Positions 22,801 to 35,062 of a stretch of 64,000 nt of DNA are shown here, in pieces (position 1 is the first letter of the stretch; the number at the start of each line of letters is the position of its first letter). The translations under genes were made by a program, and so were the position numbers. A model generated the notes under the pieces. It had not been told where the DNA came from and did no database searches. It saw only the letters and a program-made list of their open reading frames with translations. This DNA is from Watersipora subatra (Eukaryota > Bryozoa > Gymnolaemata > Cheilostomatida > Watersiporidae), in the NCBI RefSeq assembly GCF_963576615.1, contig NC_088711.1, forward strand, positions 63,211,248 to 63,275,247. The letters are read 5' to 3'.

Positions 22801-25800
22801 CGTATCTTTTGTAATTGTCCTAGCTGTTTGGAATCAAAATAACTTTGCCATATTTCAGCCAGTATATATTTTGTTGGTTTGTGGTAAAGTCATCCATACC
22901 TTTTCCAGCTGGATCCAGATTTTATGGTTTAGTAATGTGAAGCACTCTTCGCATAGATTAGTAGTGCGAGTGAGGTATCGCTTGTCAGAATCATAGACTT
23001 TGTAGACATGATTTATCATGAACTTAAAAGTTGCCTAACCCTGATTCCAAAAGACCATTGGTCTTAAATATTGTATATTCACTAAATTATATACAACTAT
23101 AAACTATATTCATTAAAGTCAATGCAGATATGTACCCAATTACTCCTTAATTGCTTGTTTTATCTATGGTTTAGGTGGATGACTGCAAGCACACAACTCC
23201 AAAAAGACGAACCCAGGACCATTCTGTGCAGACTGAGTTTCCACTACAGCAGCGGGTACCCGGGCCTATGGATCAGTCTCCAGGGACTCAGCCTCCAGAG
23301 GAAAGGCTATATATTGGGAAACGACTTGTTCCATCCCCCAGCAGCTGTTCTTCGAGGAGCCAGTCTAGCATGCAGGATACTATAGATGTGAGCATTTGAT
23401 ATTTGCTTATTATCGAACATGCTGCGTATAACATCTTATCATTGCTATTAGCGTCTTTCTATGTTTTAAGATCTCCTGAATTAGGCTGGCCTTTAAAGGT
23501 TTACTTGCAACAAAATTCACATTGCAGTTATTTGGTATCAAAAGATTCACCATGTCTTACTCTGATGTGTTGTAGGTGCAGAATATGTGGAAATGTATTT
23601 ACAAGCTCTTAAAAGCTCAAAAACGAACAGTTAGTAGCAGCCATCACAAAACCGCCGTAGATTAGAATCTCTTTCCAAAACGGCTCAAATGGGACGTAGT
23701 TGTACAAGATGGCTTCTGTTTACACTTTCATGCAACCTCATTGTCGAAATATTTTCACAAATATACTTCACACATTCAATAAAACTATGTCTATTGTCCT
23801 TACGCGTCTGTTTTATCGTCATTGTAATGCTGTCACTTTTAGCAGTGATATCTTATAACTTACCGTAAAAATTTGTTTAATTTTTTAACCTTAGCTCGAA
23901 CGAGTACATATCATTATCTGATAAACATGACGAGCCTGTTGGTCACCTGTGATAATCGAAAAATGTTGCAAAAATTATTCGCGCTGTTTGGCTGGAAGTA
24001 TGGGTCACATGATCTGATTACAACTAGGTGATTAGACCAAGCCGAAACAAAACTGTAAAGTAGCAAGCATCTATATTTGATACGGGGTTTTCGGTAAAAC
24101 CCGAAGTGTTTGTCATAAACTAGTGCTACGAGAAATTTTATATTGAGCCTTTTATTGGCCTTTTAATTTATGTGAGAACATCACGTGTCAAAACAATAAC
24201 CAAATGGATTAACTACGTCAGAGAAATAAACTGATTCCGATCTACGGTGGTTTCATGATGGCGGCGATTAACTGTTCGCTTTTTAGCTTCTAAGAGCTTG
24301 TAATCACATTTCCACATATTTTGCACCTACAACACAGCAGAGTAAGACATGGTGAACCTTTTGATACTAAATAACTGTAATGTGAATTTTGTTGCAAGTC
24401 AACCTTTAAGTGGTTTATCATGACTCTTTCTGATTTGTTGGAATGCTGGGAAACATGAAAATAATTATGCATTTACTAATGTTATTGCTACTGGTATGCT
24501 GACAGTACCCTACGCCATGAGAGATCGTCATGTGTAATCACTTTGCCCGCAATTACTGCGCAGTACTGTAAGGTAGTCCAGAGGTGCAGTTGGCAGAGCG
24601 CTTGCCTGCAGAACATGGATACCTAAGTTTAATTCTTGTGTGATGCATGTTGGCGCCTAGCGCTCTAAGCGTGGTATCAGCAGACGGATGGACACGATTA
24701 TTATTATAGTAAAGATGTTGTGTTGACATCCCAATCCGCACGTACTTTTAGGGCATATATAGTGAAATGGTGAGTGTGTGTAAGATTTAAATATTCGAAT
24801 ATTTAATTAGACACAAGTTTTAAATTTTCTTCTTATATATTGGACACGTGATTTACTGATAACATGTCTTTTGGTCCAAAGAATTAGGCCCGAGTCTATT
24901 TTTGTCATTTATTCACGGAACATTATAGTGTATTACATCACTAGCATTTTGTTATAAAAGAAGCAAGAGAGATTGATGAAACATCGAAGTTGAAGATACA
25001 ACAAAGTAAGGTATATGCATAGCCAAAAGTTCTCCTGTTAGTCTAGTCCAAGGAGCACAGCTTCACAGTTTTTCTCAAATAAATTCTTAACCACCACAAA
25101 TATCTACCATAGTCTTTGCTAATCTGAGATCTCACCCACTCTACTACATTCTCTACTCTTCTATGTTTCTGTTTTATCATGACAACATTAACAATTCTTT
25201 GTCAGCTTAATTGTTAGCAGTTCACAATTTGGTGCTCTATATGTACTCCTGGTTAGAATTATATGCAGATATAAAATTTATAGATTGTACATCTAAGGCT
25301 CTCCTTCATTGATCAACATTATAGATTGTAGATCTAAGGTTCTCCTTCATTGATCAATATTATAGATTGTACATCTAAGGCTCTCCTTCATTGATCAACA
25401 TTATAGATTGTAGATCTAAGGTTCTCCTTCATTGATCAATATTATAGATTGTACATCTAAGGCTCTCCTTCATTGATCAACATTATAGATTGTAGATCTA
25501 AGGTTCTCCTTCATTGATCAATATTATAGATTGTACATCTAAGGCTCTCCTTCATTGATCAACATTATAGATTGTAGATCTAAGGTTCTCCTTCATTGAT
25601 CAATATTATAGATTGTACATCTAAGGCTCTCCTTCATTGATCAACATTATAGATTGTAGATCTAAGGCTCTCCTTCATTGATCAATATTATAGATTGTAG
25701 ATCTAAGGCTCTGCATCATTGATCAATGTTATAGATTGTAGATCTAATTCTCTCCTTATTGATCAACGCAGACAGAAAAGGCTTGAACATTGTCCTACAA

Positions 25801-27100
25801 TGTGTCTCCCTAGCTTTAGCTCCATGGTGTCGGTCTAGCCATAACACTATGGTGTCAGTCTAGCCTTAGTGACATGGTGTCACTTTAGCCTTAGCGCCTT
25901 GGTGGCACTCTAGCCTTAGCATTATGCCAATATTGACTGTGACATTGTAATTTTTATACTGAAGTTAGAATATGACCTTGACTTTTTTGTGCACTATAAA
26001 TGTTAGACTGTTGCAATCAGCTTACCAAATCGCAGTAACTGGTGGGATTTACTTAATTGAGAATTGTCTTATTTATGGAGACAAAAGTCACTGACTTAGG
26101 CATGATTTTATCTCACCATTACAGCCTTTAGTAGTCTAAGCAGATCAGCGAGACTATAGTACCAAACAGCAGGTTTAGCGCTTTGCTTGGAAATCAGAAC
26201 TTTGTTAAGGGTGAAATTCAACCTTTTGAAGCTTAGGGTGCCATTGGATTTCGTACAGGCACCCGAGAGTGGTACGTGGGACAAAATATTGAAAAAATAT
26301 CCATGAATAAAAACAAATACACGATAAACATTCATTTAGCCTTAACCATAACTTGGAGTTATCCTCTACATGCTAGTTTCAGTGATATGCGTTCAACACA
26401 GTAATTACTTCATCAATGACCCATAAATGAAATCAATATGACATTTTTAGCACACATCAAGCATCTTTGTTATAAAACAAAAGTTGGGTTATTCTACTTT
26501 GAGAACATTACCATCTTAAAGACCTTCAGCCACAGCTTTTAATTATTTATCACCATGGATACCATACCATGGTGCAGTGCTTATTCGCTGTCCCGGACCT
26601 TACGTGACTAGGTTATTGTGTACCACTGTATACCTAATCAAGGTAAAACCTGCTATTCTTCCCAAACTGTAAAATTGAGATTCGAAAGCCTCACTTCTAC
26701 ACCAATCATGCACCTTCTACGCTAACGAATTGGAAGGCGCCCAGAGTTGTGAGTTTTTGCAGGCTTCTCCATATTTGTTTCAACAAAGCCAAATTTTAAT
26801 TATTTCAAATGCTTGTAGAAAACCAATCGTCTGCTAGAGTCAGCGAGGAAGGTTATAAGAGACGCCAAAAGTCCAAGGGTTGACTCCCCTATATCTCAAG
26901 CGAGTCAGTCTCACTCCAGTCGCTGCAGTCACAGTTACTCCATACACACTCCTCGCAAGGCTAGTCAGCAACTTTTTGACTCTGACAGATCTCTAGCCTC
27001 AGAGATTAACAGCACAGCTGTGGAGGCTGGGGAGGCTGACAGGACCGAATTGGAAATGTTGGAGGATATATTTTATGTTAAAGCGCAATCAACTACGTAG
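19861..27100 (+). CDS. KIAA1328: Hinderin homologue (KIAA1328), coiled-coil protein
   Basis: Six exons join in phase into 543 residues: 19861-20588, 20683-20842, 20926-21032, 21762-21903, 23175-23387 and 26819-27100. Human hinderin is of similar length (about 577). Residues about 95-175 hold the family block: TASLTDLRPEDKKKVANLIQ followed by a coiled coil with ELNSCQQLLSQLQEAV, which matches my recollection of human hinderin [20 protein letters not shown] and YRECQELLSLYQ. A second coiled coil (EEQRLLKLRLAEQEELLKIT, spelled across exons 2-3 as E|EQRLL) corresponds to the Gln-rich helix of the human protein. The rest is Ser/Pro/Gln-rich and probably disordered, ending ELEMLEDIFYVK. Human hinderin was reported to bind SMC3; the function here is inferred from that. 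Introns carry SINEs, a TTAA foldback element and a minisatellite. Confidence 0.88.
22255..22392 (-). mobile_element. tRNA-derived SINE in hinderin intron 4
   Basis: Read on the minus strand, a tRNA-like head carries an A box TGGCCTAGTGGTCTAGA and a B box GATTCAAATCC. Stems are incomplete, so this is a SINE rather than a tRNA gene. The tail end is not defined. Confidence 0.6.
23493..24409 (+). mobile_element. TTAA-flanked foldback element, copy 2
   Basis: A 917-bp copy within hinderin intron 5, with TTAA at 23493-23496 and 24406-24409. Arms of over 170 bp are inverted copies of each other, including GCAAAATATGTGGAAATGTG-like and TTAAAAGCTCAAAAACGAAC-like stretches. The unique centre has CGGTAAAACCCGAAGTGTTT, shared with the other two copies. 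Confidence 0.85.
24573..24700 (+). mobile_element. tRNA-derived SINE in hinderin intron 5
   Basis: A-box-like GTGCAGTTGGCAGAGCGC and B-box-like AAGTTTAATTCTTG at tRNA-like spacing, then a GACGGATGGACACG-type tail and a TTATTATTATAG run. Confidence 0.6.
25280..25755. repeat. 41-bp minisatellite with dimeric higher-order pattern
   Basis: About 11.5 units in hinderin intron 5. Two alternating versions (ACATCTAAGGCTCTCC...CAACATT and AGATCTAAGGTTCTCC...CAATATT) make an 82-bp higher-order unit, breaking down at the right end. Confidence 0.92.
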
Positions 27101-27443
27101 AGATGTTTGTAATGCTTTCAGTAGTATTGTCAGTTTCACAGTTGATTGATTTATACTTTAGTCTTAGGGATTTGTAGTATCTATTAGGTTAGGAGACGTG
27201 TGACGTGTACAGCAAGTTGTCAGCGGTGTCTTAGGCTAACAATGGATTTAAGCTACCTGTATAAGCTATTAGTTTGTAGGCTATCTTACTCTGTGTGCTC
27301 TTATCTCTCAACTTGTCATGTTATACTGTTGTTTGTCAGGTTTATGGAGCATATCAGCACAACGTAATGACACGCTTTTAAGGATATCTATAGCTGCTCT
27401 GGTCATTTTCGATAGCTTTGTCTTGGTCTTATGTAACAAATCC

Positions 27444-27449
27444 AATAAA
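27444..27449 (+). terminator. Hinderin polyadenylation signal
   Basis: AATAAA 344 bp after the hinderin stop. Confidence 0.55.
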
Positions 27450-27595
27450 ATACATGTGTGCCTGTGAACACAATCTAACTACTTGTAAGTGTGATACAAG
27501 GAGCTTCTAATTGTACATCCTTCAATCCATTGGGTGACTGAGCTTTCATTACATTTTCATTTAGAGCAAATGCAAAATAAAAAGTTCTTTGTTAT

Positions 27596-27601
27596 TTTAT
27601 T
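27596..27601 (-). terminator. Lectin-like gene polyadenylation signal
   Basis: TTTATT on the plus strand (AATAAA on the minus), 106 bp beyond the minus-strand stop. Confidence 0.55.
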
Positions 27602-27706
27602 ATAAAGTATAATCGTATCATAATTAAAAATAATTATTTATGTTTGAACAAGCAGGATGGTGTGAAATTAACAACATGTATACCGAGTCATTTTATGTTG
27701 ATAATT

Positions 27707-30700
27707 TCACCTTCTGGCCAGGCGTTGGAGTGTTGCATACATTGTTTTACGCTCTTCGTTGATAGTAGCCAGGTTATTTTTTGTGGGAGAAACTCTATTA
27801 GATTGTCTGTAAGTATGTGAGTCTTGCACATCATCCTCATTGTTGTGAACCATGCCCTGGGTGAGGGACAATATTCCTATGGTCGCTAAGGACACGCATA
27901 GGAATATCACGACAAGCACTGCTGCCAAGTCATATCTCGTAAACATTACTTCTCGCGATAGGGAAACTGAAACAAAATATCACCAAACAGTAATTATGCT
28001 GATAAGCTGTTCAATATATCCAACAAGGCATTAGTCTCGTCGATTTTACTTGTCTAATTCATAAATCCAGTTTATAAGTTACAGATTCATGAGTTTGATG
28101 TCTATATGTAAACGCAACAGTGAAAATGCCTAGTTGGTCACAGAAGTTTACTAGCTTCCGGAGGCTGCTAGATTCATTCTCAAGTTCTCACATTTTACCA
28201 TCTATTCTCACCCATTGCTAAGCACTAGTTACCGTGCACTAAAACATGTAGACTTGAGCAGTAAACAGGTGGTTTGAGACATGCCAGAGGAACTCTACTG
28301 GCATGTGCTTACTGGTACTCTGGCCTACTGGCACTCTGCTTACTGGGGCGGCTGTAATACTGTAGTCAAGCGAGGTAGCTAGAAGACTTCCTTTTAGCTA
28401 TAATGACAAAGGTTTTAGGACCACCTGCATACATTCAACCATGATACACCATTGACTAACATGCTTACTGTCTGGTCTTGAGCAGAGAAAACCTGCTGGA
28501 CTGCATCGAATGGCTAAAGCGGACATCTTGCTGTTAGTGTTGCGCAATACGATGCAGAGACGACTTAAACCTTTCGACCAAGTAATTTTTGTTAACAGGT
28601 TCTGACAGAGTTCACAGTCCGTCACTGGATGGTTCTCCGTGTCCACCACATCACTGTCATTGGTGAGCACATAGGGCAGCATTATAGTGGACAGCTCTGA
28701 TGTGTGGTAGGACTCCATTACCTGCATACAAAACAAATATGCTACGCTGGGATTTGAGAACTGAAGGTAATTTATATAAGAAGCACTTTAAATGTTTAGA
28801 CAAGCACGCACTAGTTACTAAAAATCCTTCATTATGACACATTTATTTATTTTTATTAAGTTTTGTTCAATTTTCACATCTCATTTTCAAACTTGTATAT
28901 TGTGTATGCTTGTCAAGCCTCTATTTACTAGTAATAGTCAACTCTGCTCGTGCTAGTACAGTCAAACCTCTACTTACTAGTACAGTCAAACCTCCACTTA
29001 CTAGTACAGTCAAACCACTACTTACTAGTACAGTCAAACCTCTACTTACTAGTACAGTCAAACCTCTACTTACTAGTACAGTCAAACCTCTACTTACTAG
29101 TACAGTCAAACCTCTACTTACTAGTACAGTCAAACCTCTACTTACTAGTACAGTCAAACCTCCACTTACTAGTACAGTCAAACCTCCACTTACTAGTACA
29201 GTCAAACCTCTACAAGTACAGGGAAACCTCTACTTACTAGTACAGTTAAACCTCTACTTACAAGTACAGTTAAATCTTTACTTACAAGTACAGTCAAACC
29301 ACTTCTTAGAAGTATGTACAATCAAACCTTTAGTTATTAGTAGTCAAACCTCTACTTACTTGTACAATCAAAGATATATTTGCTATTGCCATAACATACA
29401 AGTTTTTCAATATGTGATGCAAATTTCCATAAAATATTTGAGTTTACATAAAAGCAATTCCAAAATACAACATTTAAAGTTTCTAAGACCATTACAAGTT
29501 TGTTAGTGAAAATCAAAAGGATGATGATAATTTTTAAAAGAAGTAGAAATATAAAGCAGTTGAAGGTGCATGTTTATAAACACATGTACATATTAGGTTA
29601 GTTTGATTTTCACTTCATAGATGAGGTTAACCTACATGTCTCTGTCAACACTGCTATCACTTAACCTGTATGTCGTCAAGGTTACACTTCTATATGCATC
29701 TTTTTTAGTGAAAAGAAACAGTAACAACTGTCTTTTATTATTTCAGTTAGATTAAATCTTTACATTTAGATTTTTATGTAGTTCCGTTTAGTGCATTTGG
29801 TATTATCACTCACAGTATTATTAAAGAGTTATGGAGGGTTTTCGGTTTAAAAAATAAATTAAAAATAAATTACACTCCAAACTTATGAGAACATCTTATT
29901 CAGCAGTAGATCTTAAAATGAGTTAGCTTGGTATGTCATAGTTTAATTGTATCATCATTTGTATGAGAAGACTGTTCCTTTAATTTTTTCTACAAATATT
30001 GATCATCGATGCCAAATTTTCTGACATGGGATACAAAAATGCTGATGACAGATTACCGAAAGAACAATATTACCATGAGAAATAGTTTTGTAGAATAAAA
30101 CAGTATAACAGCTAATTGAGCCCATACTATGCGCAACAAGTAAAAGAATAACATAGAAGTTCACCTCCTTCAGTTGAGGCTTTGTTTTTACGCCCCACAT
30201 CTTTGCATCTAATTGCTTGCAATATTGTGAGGCTTCACTAAGATGCTTGGCAGCTTTCTGATGTATTATGCATACTCTCTGTTGATGTATATGTTTCCAG
30301 TCAGCCTCACAGTTTCCAATAGCTTCTACAATAACATATAGTCATTTGTCAGCAATGCCATTGTTTTTGTTATAAACATAACTTATCACTGACCTCGTCT
30401 GAGTTTATTTTTTATAATAATGATAGAGTAGTGGTAGCTAAGGGCCCCAATGTAGCACAGACCAAGCAACAAGCTAAAAAAAGCAAATACAACTCTTTAT
30501 TGTTACGAGTGACTATAAGCAGGGTACTGAGGAACCAATAGTCTGTTGCCGTTAATATATTCTAGAACGTTTTATAGGCTGAGTAGAATTTTTAAAAGGT
30601 AAAGGTCAGCATGAGAATTAGCATTTTAAATAGGTTGTTAGAGACTTAACCTCACCCAAATTTGTTTTTCCTGATCACCATCATTTATAAAAATTTAACT

Positions 30701-33109
30701 GCCATGATATAGTAAGCTTCGGCATTCTGGCCAAGTAGTGTACAGCCTCAAATCCAAGAACAGTATAGTAGAGTTCAATCCTAAAAACGTCATTTATTGG
30801 TGAAGGTGGGAAGTGCATCTGACCAGAGTTGCTCTCTAATAGAGTTGAGGGCCTCATTTAAGCACTTGAGTTGATCACATGGTTTCTCTCGTGGCAGCAC
30901 CATGTGTTCTTATCTCAAGTTCATTGACATCTCCTTTTCATTGAGTCAGACATATTGTAGTCTGCGCATGTTCTTATGTCCTTGCAAGGTTCTATTGATC
31001 TCTTCAGCATTCTAATACTTGAGAGATGTTAGTTTGATCAAACTAAGTACCAAACGGGGCAGCTTAGCCATGATCCAAGTTCTTGATAAAAGCACAATGA
31101 ATCGTACAAAGTCTAATTGAATGTTTTAGCCTGTGGGTTGTACATCTGTCTGGTAAACGGCTGACTTCTGAGCCCCGAATGTGTTTAAATCACAGAACAT
31201 AGTAACACACAGAATGGCAGCTATTCTCTGTTAGTAATAGGAATGTAAATACCTGTAGTTTATACATTCAACTTGCAAAATGGAAATATAAACTCTGAAA
31301 GGTGCTACCCTAGCTTTGTTTCCTAGCATTGTCACTAAAACTATGATAAACCTTATGCAGGGGGTTTGAACTGTTGGAGCACATTGTCTAATATGTTCCT
31401 GCAACAATCTCAAGTGATGGTCAGTCGCTAATGGTTTAGCAAGGTTAGCCTAACTAACTAAAGAAGGGTGAGTATTAACACCAGTACGAGGTGATGAACC
31501 TAAAAAGGTGTCGTGATATGGTGAACAAGAATGTAAGCACACGAGAACAAGGGATAAACTATGTAGAGAGTTTTATGTTCCTCCACTTGGTAGAGGGGAA
31601 CAAAAAGTCATAAAACTTAGCAGGTAGCAGAAGGCAGACGAGGTGTCAGTACGCTACAATGAGATGGACGTGAAGCAGTGAAAGATACAGGAGTGGAAGA
31701 TAAGGCAGTGGAAAAGAGTGAGGACGTGTGAAGCCTCATAGATAGGGTTTTCAGGTGGCAGCTTGGCTTGACATTTCATCAGATTTGAATTACAGAAAAA
31801 ACTGTCTCTAAAGACAGCAAGTATCTCCCAGAATTCTCTAAATTGGGTACGGTAAATAGGTTAAAACTTTCCTAGTTTGTGTACTTAAGAGAAACTTTTC
31901 CAGTTCGTGATTGTCAAGATAAAGTAGCAAAGTGTTGACGCTTAGCATAAAGTCCTTGCGGTGTGGTGGGAGGCGTATGAAAGACGAATGGAGATGATGA
32001 GAATGAGCTCGACATATATAGACACAGGCTTATACGCCACTAGTTAAGATACGCAATATGTGTAGACGATGTGCGGGCAGACTCGTGGTTCAGATTATCA
32101 ATATGGCCACTTAACAGACATAAAAATGAACGTTTTACAACATGCAAACCGTACTGTCCTGGGAGGCACCCTGGTTCCAAGGAGCTTTCTGCAATTGGTC
32201 TGGCCAGTCACCTTGTATTCTAATGCTAAACTGTTGGATCTAGATTTTTTGTTTCATGGTTTAAATTGTTTTAAATGGTACTGTCTGGTGTAAATAAAGT
32301 TAATATTTATATACCTGGTCTTTCCTGTATTCAACCTATACTTATTTCATTAGTTATATCTCTAACATGATATAGAAAAGAAGGACAAGCTGGCAAAAGC
32401 TAGCGAAGTGAAGGTCAATTATATTATCGCAAGGTAGAGGAAAGATCAATTCAATATGTACAGATAAAGCTCACTAAAGGCGTGTGAGTAAGGAAAAGAT
32501 AGAGTGAGAAACATTCCAATGGTACTATATAGCCCTGGCTCCTACCAAAACCTTTTGCTGAATAGGTAAATTTAGAACTAACAAAATGTAAAAACATGCT
32601 AAGCTGGTACTTACATAAACTGAAGCACAGTCTGTATAAAAACAGGCGGTAGAAAAATGTCTGCTCTGTTATCAAGGAGACGAATTCTCTTATAAGAGAA
32701 TTAGCCTTACTATAGAAATACTATGGTGCATTGAACAGACAACTCTGTATTTTTCATGGAGGCAGATGCTTAATTAATAACTAGGTTTTTCTGCAAAAAA
32801 AACTCATTAATAAGTCAGTATCTGAAAATATCTTTCATCACCATACAAGTATTTACCTTGGTGTCAAGGTAAGAGCTAAACTTCAGCATTCCTCACTTCA
32901 TAGGGTACAGCATGTACCATCATAATCTTAGAGCTCACCTGTTTGATGTTGTCATACAATGACCTACAGCAATGTGTGACAGACCGCGCAAAGCCACCAG
33001 CTCCAATGTGCCACAGAGTATATTTGTACCAGTCGAAATGTGTCAACGCTATATTACCTGTTGATGACATTAGCTGCAGAAAGAGAGGCACCAGGAGTGA
33101 TCTCCACAT
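27707..33109 (-). CDS. Membrane protein with C-type-lectin-like domain
   Basis: Proposed six exons, all in phase, 356 residues: 33109-32939, 31398-31253, 30473-30394, 30325-30165, 28721-28469, 27966-27707. The last three are the best supported. Exon 4 has GNCEADWKHIHQQRVCIIHQ and KHLSEASQYCKQLDAKMWGV, like the first half of a C-type-lectin-like domain. Exon 5 has LCIVLRNTN and IRCSPAGFLCSRP, like its last cysteines. No EPN/QPD or WND calcium-site motif is visible, so sugar binding is doubtful. Exon 6 has a membrane helix (LAAVLVVIFLCVSLATIGIL) and a basic cytoplasmic tail of about 50 residues. Exon 1 begins with a signal-peptide-like MWRSLLVPLFLQLMSSTG. Exons 2-3 (31253-31398, 30394-30473) rest only on open frame, splice sites and phase; they are unusually hydrophobic and may be wrong. 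A type I surface receptor is the likeliest reading. Confidence 0.55.
28952..29365. repeat. 24-bp minisatellite
   Basis: About 14-17 copies of ACTAGTACAGTCAAACCTCT plus ACTT, degenerating to the right. Because 24 is a multiple of three, several frames stay open across it, giving false repeat proteins. It lies in intron 4 of the lectin-like gene. Confidence 0.92.
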
Positions 33110-34920
33110 TTGTCACTTTTGAGACGTTTCTGTGCTTGTGCAAATCACCTTCTTATGCTACACTCATCTGCTCCAATTCATGTGATGTATACTTTCTGCT
33201 TAGCTGTAGTTGCGTTCCTTATCAGTTCATTAATTTATTTATATTTACTCTCATATCTCATAAGTTCATAACTTTCATCTGATAAGAAAACCTCTTTACT
33301 TACTTTTACAAAGCACAAGAAAATTGAACTTTACAATTAATTTTTATGAATCTGAGACCAATAGATTTTTATAGCAGCCTATAACATTCTTATAACAAAT
33401 ATTACCAATATATCAAAATTGGTACTCATTGACATATTATTGATCAACGTGTCAACATGAATTTGCTGAATGCTAAAGATTGTAGAAAAAAACTATTTAT
33501 GATTTATATAACAAATAGTTTCTCTTGCAAATTCAAATAACCTCAAGCATACCAAGTTTATTGAAGGCTCTCATCTGCCATGAGATCAATCACATGTTCA
33601 GCACAACAGCAAAAAATTATATTTATTCGGTTGTGTGAGTTTGTAGAGAATATATTATGGTGTAAATATTTACATAGGCACAGTTTGAGACAATGTTATG
33701 AGCTAATTCTAATTTAAAGCAGAGTGCTTGCTCCATGCAATGTTAAAATGGATGTACATACCAGACATTAAAATGGATGTCAAGGCAAAAATCTTAGTTT
33801 GTAATTTTATATAATTTTTTTAATATATAGTAGTTGTAACATATAATAGGAAGTTTTTCAACTTTTATTTCCAAGTTATAACTAGTATCAACAATGTTTT
33901 TTTTTTATAGTGAAATGGGTGTTTATGGTTCTATGCATATCCTCTGAACCTTGACTTCAATTTATCTCAAAACAAATTTAGACATAAAACAAGTGGCACT
34001 ATCGGCCTCAAATATTAAACTGGTACAAGGCAATCATGAGCCAGTAAATCAATCAGTGTTTTTCTGCTCGGTGAATAGACCCAAATTATCTGATATGTCA
34101 GGATTATTCAATTTTTTATTACAGTGTTGTACTGCTTCAATAGCAGACCTAAGTAGTAATATTTAACACATGAATCGTTAGATTATTATAATACACAGAA
34201 CTGTCTATAAATAATAATATTAAAGCAGCAAATACTTGTATTTCCTCATAGTTTTTACAGTTTTATTTATTATGAAAATGTCAGAATAATGAGAGTTTTG
34301 TATGAGGGGGGGCACTACCACCCCTCTTGTATGATCCATAAGAAGACCGATATACTTCTTTCTATATTCAGCCCTAATTGATTATGACTTTTCTTGTTTG
34401 TAGTTTGTTTGCAGGGGCGTAGTGAAAGGTCTCGCCATGGGCAGAAGGGAGTGTATGAAGAAGAAAAGAAAATGAATTTACCAGCTGAATGCATTTTGTC
34501 AAATAGACTGATCCCCTTCTAGCTGTGGGCTGCAGGTTTCTCTGATTATCTTTGGTTTGTTATTCTTGTTATTCTCAGCCTTACTTTTTTCGCACTGCTG
34601 CTGAGAGGGGGGGGCACTACCACTCCCCCTCTTCGTCCCCCTCCACACTCTCACTTCTCTTTCAATTTCAGCGTTTATAGTTATTCTTAGACCAATTTCA
34701 ACCGCCATGAGCAGGTTGTGTTTACATGTGGCAATTTCAAACATTTCCTCAAAATTTATGAAATGTTTACTTTTGTAAATTCAAAGCTTGTGATCTGATT
34801 TTGGGGTGTTAGTGATGTTGCTTCCAAAATAGTTATTTGATAGAAACTAATTCTACTAAAATCTCAAAAACTAATAGCGCTTGCACTGTGAGAATAATTT
34901 TCCAGCTTGATTTACTCACC
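33110..34920. other. Intergenic, no gene seen
   Basis: AT-rich. The motif GGGGGGGCACTACCAC occurs at about 34310 and 34611, suggesting two copies or ends of an unclassified repeat. No supported coding region. Confidence 0.45.
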
Positions 34921-34983
34921 AGCTTATATATACATATATACATTTATATATATACATTTATATATATACATTCATATATATAC

Positions 34984-35060
<77 letters not shown>
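34921..35060. repeat. TA / TATATACATT microsatellite, 5' flank of LINE
   Basis: Imperfect TATATACATT units turn into a pure TA run of about 35 units that ends exactly where the LINE homology begins. Confidence 0.95.

Positions 35061-35061
<1 letters not shown>

Positions 35062-35062
<1 letters not shown>

Larger units (their letters stand above)
27101..27706. other. Convergent 3' ends of hinderin and the lectin-like gene
   Basis: Probable 3' UTRs of two tail-to-tail genes. AATAAA at 27444-27449 (+) fits hinderin, and AATAAA on the minus strand at 27596-27601 fits the lectin-like gene. They are about 150 bp apart, so transcripts need not overlap. Confidence 0.5.

Noticed and set aside
28910-29506. 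Long repeat protein of STVKPLLT units
   Set aside because: It is the 24-bp minisatellite read in frame; other frames and the other strand are open too, and no splice or promoter context fits.
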